DNA of 64,000 bases, taken from contig CM042087.1 in the NCBI GenBank assembly GCA_023512835.1, forward strand, positions 17,144,853 through 17,208,852, written 5' to 3'. Under the pieces are notes generated by a model. It ran no database searches, had not been told where the DNA came from, and saw only the letters and a list, made by a program, of their open reading frames with translations. The DNA comes from Taxillus chinensis. Taxonomy: Eukaryota; Streptophyta; Magnoliopsida; Santalales; Loranthaceae. Made by a program: the position numbers and the translations under genes. Below are positions 56,770 through 64,000 of the stretch, one piece after another. How positions within the stretch are numbered: position 1 is the first letter of the stretch; every line of letters starts with the position of its first letter.

Positions 56770-56805
56770 CTTTTCGAGGACGAAAAGTCTTTAAGGGGGA
56801 GAGGA
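56770..56805 (+). promoter_or_regulatory. PPT of E with upstream hairpin
   Basis: CTTTTCG-AGGA-CGAAAAG (56770-56787) is followed after five bases by AAGGGGGAGAGGA (56793-56805), directly before the 3' LTR. Confidence 0.85.
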
Positions 56806-57197
56806 TGTAAGGACCCGTGTTTGAGGGGCCTTAGAGACCTTATTTTAACAAATGAATATCAGCACAATGATGTGCTCATCAAATGGTGAATTTTGATTGT
56901 ACTTGGACTAAATTTGGGATTTGAGGCCCTGAGGGGTATTTTTGGGATTTCACAAATAATTTTATATTCCCTTTTAAATTACCTGGGTTTGTATTTTGAG
57001 CTTTGGGCCTCCCTTCAAGGGAAAAACCCAATATGAGAGAGAGTGGGCTGTTTTGCCTCTCTTCTTGGGTTTACTTAACCATTGGGCTGCATTTGGTCTT
57101 GGGCTTCTATTAAAAACAAAATAAAAAGAAATAAAATAGGAGAAAAGAAAAGGGGACCAAACCCTACCTTCCTTGCAGCCGTCACACACATACACGC

Positions 57198-57235
<38 letters not shown>

Positions 57236-59087
57236 GCGATCCGAGGGAGACGACCCGAGTGGAGGGGTTTCGACGATCAAGGATCTCCTACGGACGACGG
57301 GAGGCCGAGGCGTTGAGGCGAAGAGGGATACAGATCGCTTCATTCTTTTCCCCTATTCTTTTCTGCAACACTTGAGGTAAGGATTTCAAGTTTTTCTATT
57401 TGCCGTCTCTCTCTTATAGATTTCTAGAATAAAATTTATGTGATGATCTGGGATGTTGAGAAGGGACCTTTTATATATATATATTGAGTTTCTAAATTCT
57501 ACCTTGAGCCTATGGATGATCTGGGGTTTTTGTCTGAGTTTTCTAAATTTCTGAATTTCCGTGTGAGATTATTTATACTTTTGGGTTAGGGGTCATTTGT
57601 ATACCCATTGTCTTGGGATTATTTAGATGAAAAGTTTTGGGAAAACCCTGTATTTGGCTTGGCTAAGGCCTCTGGTATTGGGAAATCAAATGAGAGTGAG
57701 GCCAGAGTTGGATTTAGACCCGGTTTATGGGGTTAGAGCCTCAATAACTTCTAAACTAAGACGAATTTGAGGTTGGTTCTTTAAGGAAAAATTATTAGAA
57801 TGATAAAAGGAAGGTTTTGGAGCCTGCACGTGGAAAAGCCTTTTTCACTTGCAGATTCATTCTTGCTCCAAATAGCCCCAAAATTTAGGTGGAGCTTCCT
57901 TAGAGGCATATGAGTTGAAATACCTCTGCACGTGAAAATGACCTTTTCACGTGCAACCTTGTTTTTGGCTAAAAATCATCCCTGAACCTTCTGGGATGGT
58001 TAGAATGATGTTTGGAGTTAATTTGCCTCTGCACGTGACAATAGGTTGTCACGTGCAGCTTGTTTTGGGCTCCCCTTGAGGTGGATAAGCTTCCTTTGAA
58101 AAGTTGTTTACGATCCAGACTATGAGTGTGAGAAATGTGTGGACTTTAGGGACCATGAGGAGTTAGGTGATGTTATATGTAGTGATTTCATTGTTCTGAG
58201 ACTATCTGTTGTTTTACATTCTGAGCTGAGTTTTTGTATGCTAAATGAGTTGCATGTTTGTACTGTGTTTGTTGAGTTATGTTTATTGAGTTGAGATTGT
58301 TGAGTTGTATATATTAAAATATGTATGCTTGAGGACCCCGAAACGCGGGGAGTTGAGATGAGAACCCCGAAACACGGGGAATTGAGACTGAGTATGGGAC
58401 GGTCATTATACTGTACCCCTTGAGATGAGATTCACATTTGCCTGGTGTGGCATGTCACGTCGCCGTGGTGGCGGGGTGTCCTCTGCCCTCCTGTGCAGGT
58501 AGAGGTATGAGGTGTGTTTACTGGGTGATGGTTGTAGTTTTAGCTTAAGTCACTACACGAGCACATGTATCCACTTGACATGCATAGTTTTAGAGTGGGA
58601 CGGGACTGGGGAGACTTGATCCCTACTGAGTTGTAGTGTGCTCACCCCTCCTATGAACTGTTCTTTGCAGGACCTAACAGGCGATAGGCGGAAGAGCTGA
58701 GTTGGTAGGCCGCTGGGGCTGTATGGCCTTATATATATATACATTTGGTTATTTCGTTGTAATTGAGATTCTGTTTGCTTAAACTGTGTACCCTGGTTTT
58801 ATTATTGGGAGCTTGTTCCCTAGTGGATTGTAAAAGAGCTTGAAACCTCTGAGTAATGTAATTGATGTTTTGGGTTGTGAATACCGTATGTATGTATATT
58901 GTGGTGGTGTGGTTGGCATGGAAACAGGTACATGCCCCTTGGCATGTTGACATGTGATACAGGGATAGGACAGCACCCGCGATAGGTGTCCTCACTCTGG
59001 TGTTTACACCGAACCCTTGACCCTTCGGGTGCGGGCATGGGCAGTCATTACCCATTTCCAAAGGGGAAGGAAATTTGGGGCGTGACA
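56806..59087 (+). repeat. 3' LTR of E
   Basis: TGTAAGGACCC to GGGGCGTGACA, 2,282 bases, collinear with the 5' LTR including hairpins and GA microsatellite (about 57201-57230). Confidence 0.93.
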
Positions 59088-59959
59088 GTTTCAGACAGAG
59101 ATGCACGGTTTACCTCACGATTTTGGAGTGATTTGCAAGAAGCATTGGGGACACGACTTAGTTTGAGTACTGCTTATCACCCCGAGACTGATGGTCAGTC
59201 GGAGAGGACTATTCAGACACTGGAAGATTTATTGAGAGCCTGTGTGCTTGATTTTGGCGGATCATGGGCTTCTCACCTTCCCCTGGTAGAGTTTGCCTAT
59301 AATAATAGCTACCAGGTTTTCATAGGAATGGCCCCATTTGAGGCTTTGTATGGTAGACCCTGTCGGTCTCCATTATGTTGGGCCGAAGCTGGAGAGGCAG
59401 CTATGTTAGGACCTCAATTGGTCCAAGAGGCTACAGCAAAAGTACAGCTGATCAGACAGCGCCTTCTTACAGCTCAGAGCAGACAAAAGTCTTATGCAGA
59501 TCACTGACGCTGACCGTTGGAGTTTTTGGTTAGAGACCACATATTCCTTCGTGTTTCCCCACGGAGGGGACATAAGCGATTTGGAAGGGGTCTAAGTTAT
59601 CTCCGCGATACATAGGCCCATTTCAGATATTGAGCAGGGTCGGACCTGTTACATATAGGTTGGCATTACCTCCCAGTTTGAGTCGGGTGCATAATGTCTT
59701 CCATGTATCCCAGTTGCGGGCATATCATCCAGATCCCACACATGTGTTAGACTGGAGTACTCTGGAGATTGAGGAGGATCTGACGGTTGTCGAGGCACCT
59801 ATACGCATTTTGGATAGGCGCGAGAAGCAGCTACGAGGAAAGACTATTCCATTGGTTCGAGTATTGTGGAAACACCGAGGTATGGAGGAAAAGACTTGGG
59901 AACGTGAGCCTGAATTGCGTGCTCACTACCCTGATCTGTTCGAGGGCGAACAACCCTGA
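59088..59959 (+). pseudogene. Integrase C-half and chromodomain of A, broken
   Basis: Resumes at GTTTCAGACAGAGATGCACG and reads [12 protein letters not shown], the Glu in [15 protein letters not shown], and [21 protein letters not shown]. It stops at TGA 59505-59507, where C has CGA. A single-base loss near 59585 shifts the frame; the last frame (59630-59959) has VGPVTYRLALP, FHVSQL and the chromodomain PIRILDRREKQLRGKTIPL. Together with 48217-49091 it formed one integrase gene before E inserted. Confidence 0.87.
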
Positions 59960-60078
59960 AGGAGGGGAGGAAGGCAAGGCAACAAGTCAAACATCAACAT
60001 ATCAGGTACTATTGATTATTTTTTTTACTGTTGTACATTGTGTTCATTGGTTGTGGTCGTTTCCTCATTTCAAGTTTT

Positions 60079-60114
60079 CTTTTCGAGGACGAAAAGTCTT
60101 TAAGGGGGAGAGGA
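60079..60114 (+). promoter_or_regulatory. PPT of A with upstream hairpin
   Basis: CTTTTCG-AGGA-CGAAAAG at 60079-60096, then AAGGGGGAGAGGA at 60102-60114, before TGTAAGG at 60115. Confidence 0.82.
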
Positions 60115-62260
60115 TGTAAGGACCCGTGTTTGAGGAGTTCTTGGAGTTAGCCTTAAGTAAGAGACCTTGTCTTAGAGAATGAACAGCAGAACAGTGAGGT
60201 GCTAGTCAAATGGAGAATTTTGACTATACTTGGGCTCAAGTTGGAGTTCGAGGCCCTGAGGGGTATTTTGGGAATTTCACATATCGTAAATAATATTTAT
60301 TTGAGGGATTTATTTTAAATATTTGTTGGGCTTAATGAATTGGGCTGTTGAGCTTAAGAGATGGGTTAGAAAACCTTGGCCTTTGGGCTTTTAGATGTTG
60401 GGCTTTTAATTAATTAAAACTACGTCGTTTTGATGTAGTGATTCACTTAATCAAAACTACGTCATTTTGATTATGTGGGAAAAATATAAAGAAAAAGGGG
60501 TTAAAAAATTGGGGGATTTCTCATTTGCAAACCCTAGCAGCCGTCAGGGAGAGAGAGAGAGAGAGAGAGAGACACGGCCAAAGAGAGGGAGAGACGGCTA
60601 GAGAGAGAGGGAGACGATCCAAGGCCGACGATCTGAGGTTCTGCTGACGATGGGGAGACCGGAGGCGTCGAGGTAGCTAGGATACAACGATCTGTTGTAT
60701 TCCCAAATTCTTGAGGTAGGGATTTCTTGATCAACCTTTGAAACTCTCTCACAAAATTCTGTATTTTACCTGTCATGGATGTGATGTTGGGTATATACCT
60801 ATATATATATAAGCGCGTGTTAGTTTATTGTGAGATTTTCAATAGATATCTGGGGAAAAATTGATTTGGATGGCCTGGGTTTGTTTGGATGGGTGGTTAA
60901 GCATGAGTGTAGAGGCTGGAATTGAAAATAGGCCTTGTATCCTAGGTTTAACGCCTAATAATTTACAAACTAACCGGAATTGGAGGTGGGTTCTTTAGAG
61001 AGAAGTCTTTATAATAACAAAACAAAGAAAACCGTGCAAAAACATGGCCGCACGCCAATTTGCACGCCATATCCCCAATTGGCATGCAGGTCCAATTGCC
61101 CTAAAAATTTACCCCGGACATCCCTGAGGTGTGTAGAATGTAGGGAGCCAAAAATACCCCTGCACGCCATATGGCCTATATGACGTGCACCCTTCATTTT
61201 GCTTCTTTTTGCTGCCCCATTTAGCCAGAAGTCCCTTGTGTGAAAAATAGAATGATTTGGGTAATGAGCATGAGTTGGATTTGTCTTAAAATTTGCCAAA
61301 ACAGCTCAAAAACACCTATGTTGGTAGAACTGTAAATTGTGAATGTTAGTGAATGTTGTTACACAGTGTGAGCTGAATGCACTGTTGATTTACATTGATA
61401 TATCTGAGTTATGCTTGCTGAGTTGCAATGATATATTTGAGTTGTGCTCTCTGAGTTACTTTGTACTGAGTTGAGATGTATGCCTGAGTTGCATTACTGA
61501 GTTACACTTGCGTTTGAGCTGTGTTTGCTGAGATGTACTTGAAATGTATTTGCTAAGATGCTGTGAACTTGTATTTGAGAATGGGTACCCAAACACTTGT
61601 GGGTTGTGATGACTTATGGGCCAGGCACAACTATTGGACCCCCTTTGAGATTTGGCCAGGACTGCGGTCCTGAGTCTGCACCCATTCCTGAGGGTAGGTA
61701 TAGCATCCGAGGAGGTGATGGCCATATCTGACTCGGGTGGAAAATGTTGCATTGGTGACCATGCAACATTCGCCTGGATGTGGTATGTCATGTCGCCGTG
61801 GTGGCGGGGTGTCCTCTGCCCTCCAGTGTGGGCTCAGGTAAATGGTGTGTTACTGGGTGATGTGTGCTGTTTAGCTTTAGGCACAACACGAGCACAAGCA
61901 TACACTTGTCATGCATATTGTAGAGTGGGACGGGTCAGGGGAGACTGGAACCCTATTGAGCTATGGTTTGCTCACCCCTCCTATAAACTGTTCTTTTGCA
62001 GGGCCTAGCAGGCGGTAGGTGAAAGAGCTGTGGTGGTAGGCTACGAAGGTCAAAGATTTTATTAATTTCATTGTTTTTGTGGAATTGTGCTTTTATGGTT
62101 TGGATTATTTGTTAACGGAATATATTATGGTTTGATGGGAGTTTTTCCCTATCTGAGTTGTAATAGACTTTGAGCCCCTTTGAAATGTAATAAATTGAGA
62201 TATGATTATCATTTAATTTGTGATTGTATGCATGGTTTGGGAGCATGAGCATGCCCTGTG
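60115..62260 (+). repeat. 3' LTR of A, cut by element F
   Basis: TGTAAGGACCC at 60115. Contains AATATAAAG (about 60484), CAAACCCTAGCAGCCGTC, a GA microsatellite (about 60547-60572), donor-like TTGAGGTAGGG (GT at 60716), the two hairpins (about 61060-61087 and 61161-61187) and acceptor-like TTCTTTTGCAG (ends 62001). It stops at GCATGCCCTGTG, where F starts; the 5' LTR shows about 125 further bases would follow. Confidence 0.9.
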
Positions 62261-62644
62261 TGTCATGGACCGAGGCTTATCCTAGCACACTTAGGCTATT
62301 TTGGGGTATTTCCCCCTTGTAAAGTGTTGTACTTAGCTTATAGAGTAAGTTGTAGAGATTTTAGATTTCGATCATATATGATGTCTCCTGGCGACATAGC
62401 CAGAAAAGTGTTAACATCTATATGTAGGGGAGTGATGTTGTAAAGCTTTTGAGCAATCAATACAATCGTTTGTTGCCTTCGTTTAAATCGATCTTCGCTA
62501 AGCGCTTCCCTACACAATTGCTTTACAACGGATCGATGGGTTCCGATCCAAATGCGACGAGTTAGGATGACCTAGCGTTCCTTCATACCGGATGGAACTA
62601 GGTGCCACACGGGTTAAGCTGCTATAAAGGCTGACCCCGTGACA
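62261..62644 (+). repeat. 5' LTR of F (384 bp)
   Basis: Begins TGTCATGGACC and ends CCCGTGACA, giving the inverted terminal repeat TGTCA...TGACA. Confidence 0.82.
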
Positions 62645-62646
62645 AG

Positions 62647-62658
62647 TGGTATCAGAGC
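62647..62658 (+). promoter_or_regulatory. PBS of F (tRNA-iMet type)
   Basis: TGGTATCAGAGC two bases after the LTR. Confidence 0.9.
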
Positions 62659-62659
62659 A

Positions 62660-63922
62660 CGGTTGGTGCTAAGTTCGGTGGAACAATCAAAAACTTCGAG
62701 ACGGTGCAAAATTACAAACGGAGGATCTGTTGTCATTAGTGGTGGCGACCACGAAGGCCGCGACAAGGAGCACCACGCTAAGGAACAGAGGAGAGATAAG
62801 TCCGTTTCGAGGGAAACATGTCCGTTGGAGAGTCGGCTAGCCAAATTGGAGTTGGCGTTAGCCAAACAGATGGAGGTGGTCGAGGAGCACACTGAAAGCA
62901 TCGAAAAGCTGGACTCAGAGGGTGAGGAAAGCTTTGGGAGGATGCAAGGGCTTCTCAACTCCGTCATGGATGACATGAACTCTCGGTTCGATGGCCTGAA
63001 GGACACTCTCACGTCCCAAATCCTAGCGATGCAGGAGGAAATCAAAGAGATCAAGGCGGATTGGTCTCTCTGCAAGATGGCGGTCACCCAAGGTGGCGTT
63101 GGCAGCCATTCCAGCTCCAAAATCGACGTGCCGAAACCTAAGACCTATGCTGGGTCAAGGAATGCGAGGGAGTTAGACAACTTCCTCTGGACCATGGAGC
63201 AGTACTTCGATGCATTGAACATTGTCAACGAGGCAAAGAAGGTGAAGACCACTCCACTATACTTAGTCGATTCGGCTATGGTGTGGTGGAGGCGACGATA
63301 TGCCGACAAGGAGTGCGGCCTATGTATCATTGACTACTGGGCGGATTTCAAGTGGGAGATCAAGGCCCAATTCTATCCCCGAACGTAAGACAAGTCCCGA
63401 GCGAAACTTCGGCGCCTTACCCACAAAGGCACGGTGCGGGAGTACGTCCGCAAATTTTTGGAGCTCATCTTGGAGATCCCGGACATGTCCACGAAGGATT
63501 CATTATTTTCCTTCATGGACGGATTGCAACAATGGGCGAAATTGGAGCTGCAGCGGAGAAATGTGCAGGACCTGGCATCGGCCATGGCGGTGGCCGAATC
63601 ACTCATCGAATACAAGGCGAACAGGTTCCACAAGGAGAAACGTGGGGGAGACAACTGGAGTGAAGGAAAAGGGAGACCCTTCCAACCGTCTAAGGACTTT
63701 CGTCTAAAACACTTCGCGAATGGTTCCAAGGACGGGGAGAAGCCAAGGATCTCCTATTTCCTTTGTGAAGGCCCTCACAAGGCGTTTGAGTGCCCGAAGC
63801 GCTCCAAGCTCTCTGCGATGATCAACGAAGACGAAGAGAGGAATGCGAGGGATCCACGACTTGGTTCCTTGCAACTCATCAATGCAATCAAGGCGAAGGT
63901 GGAGGTGCCACCATCCGGATGA
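62660..63922 (+). pseudogene. gag: Gag of F, with in-frame stop
   Basis: One frame runs from the PBS to 63922 with a single stop at 63386-63388 (TAA). There is no ATG in this frame before 62870 (MEVVEEHTESIEKL), so the true start is unclear: an upstream ATG may have been lost. A coiled coil covers about 62840-63060. The capsid domain has KPKTYAGSRNARELDNFLWT, VWWRRRYADKE and WADFKWEIKAQFYP, and after the stop AKLRRLTHKGTVREYVRKFL and GLQQWAKLELQRRNVQDLAS. A CCHC-like knuckle, CEGPHKAFEC (first Cys replaced or offset: YFLCEGPHKAFECP), lies near 63765-63795. TGA 63920-63922 ends the frame, but protease follows in frame. Confidence 0.8.
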
Positions 63923-64000
63923 CAGAAGGGCCGCATGTACGTGCTCGCTAAGGCCAACAACCTTGAAACTAAGGCCTTGGTGGACACGGGTGCGACCAAC
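63923..64000 (+). pseudogene. Protease start of F, cut by window end
   Basis: In frame with gag after TGA 63920-63922. It reads KGRMYVLAKANNLETKALVD then TGATN, the aspartic protease active site DTGA. The stop could be a C-to-T change of a CGA codon, or a true gag end. Confidence 0.7.

Larger units (their letters stand above)
49092..59087 (+). mobile_element. Tekay/Del-type chromovirus E, inserted in integrase of A
   Basis: A complete 10.0-kb element with perfect GTTTC duplications (49087-49091, 59088-59092), PBS, PPT and LTRs of 2,273 and 2,282 bases. The LTRs differ at about four sites in the first ~330 bases by eye, so the insertion is relatively recent. Despite this, at least seven single-base frameshifts break gag-pol, and most fall on CAG/CTG sites. 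Confidence 0.93.
22567..62260 (+). mobile_element. Tekay/Del-type chromovirus A, host of nested insertions
   Basis: Parts in order: truncated 5' LTR (22567-24307), PBS, gag-pro and start of RT (24745-26862), element B, RNase H tail and first part of integrase (48217-49091), element E, rest of integrase with chromodomain (59088-59959), and 3' LTR (60115-62260, cut by element F). The two LTR pieces are collinear over ~1.7 kb. About 1 kb of RT/RNase H coding is missing at the right edge of B. All breaks in the late pol segment read as C-to-T stops except one single-base shift. Confidence 0.85.
62261..64000 (+). mobile_element. Short-LTR chromovirus F (5' part; continues past window)
   Basis: LTR 62261-62644, PBS, gag and the start of protease. 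The Gag sequence and compact LTR resemble Galadriel-type chromoviruses, an assignment made from memory with moderate doubt. It inserted into the 3' LTR of A; the right side lies outside the window. Confidence 0.75.

Overview
The window is a plant nuclear heterochromatin-type sequence made almost entirely of nested LTR retrotransposons. I see no intact host gene. The kinds of element (an Ogre/Tat-type Ty3-gypsy element with a second, archaeal-type RNase H; several Tekay/Del-type chromoviruses with long LTRs; a short-LTR chromovirus) and the plant-type splice and promoter signals point to a seed plant with a repeat-rich genome, probably a dicot. I cannot name the species.

Layout. 1-539 is the tail of an unassigned LTR with a 51-bp tandem array. 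540-990 and 18652-18821 are the two halves of an older sequence carrying one exon of a ULP1-like (C48) cysteine protease on the minus strand. It was split by a complete Ogre/Tat element, O1 (991-18646), flanked by a perfect 5-bp duplication (GTTTC). O1 has ~3-kb LTRs, a PBS, an extra ORF1, gag-pro, a candidate intron, RT-RNaseH-aRNaseH-INT, a 19-copy tandem array and a polypurine tract. All its reading frames are broken.

18822-22570 is a minus-strand remnant of a second Ogre-like element (LTR and gag piece) interrupted by an LTR-like sequence of another family that carries palindromes at an exact 124-bp period.

22567-62260 is one old Tekay-like element, A, used as a landing site. Inside its pol lie minus-strand element B (26863-48216), inside whose 5' LTR lies plus-strand element C (35361-46750), inside whose RNase H region lies a 1,241-bp solo LTR, D (41144-42384). 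A second Tekay-like element, E (49092-59087, duplication GTTTC), sits in the integrase region of A. A's 3' LTR is cut by the start of a short-LTR chromovirus, F (62261 to the window end).

No element in the window encodes an uninterrupted gag-pol. A and F are broken mainly by stops that look like C-to-T changes. C and E are broken mainly by single-base indels that cluster at CAG/CTG trinucleotides, which may be a sequencing artefact of methylated CHG sites.

The most unusual structure is an array of perfect or near-perfect hairpins, spaced 100-103 bp, at the same place in the LTRs of A, C and E. Arm sequences differ between subfamilies but stay complementary, and the array lies between conserved candidate splice donor and acceptor sites.
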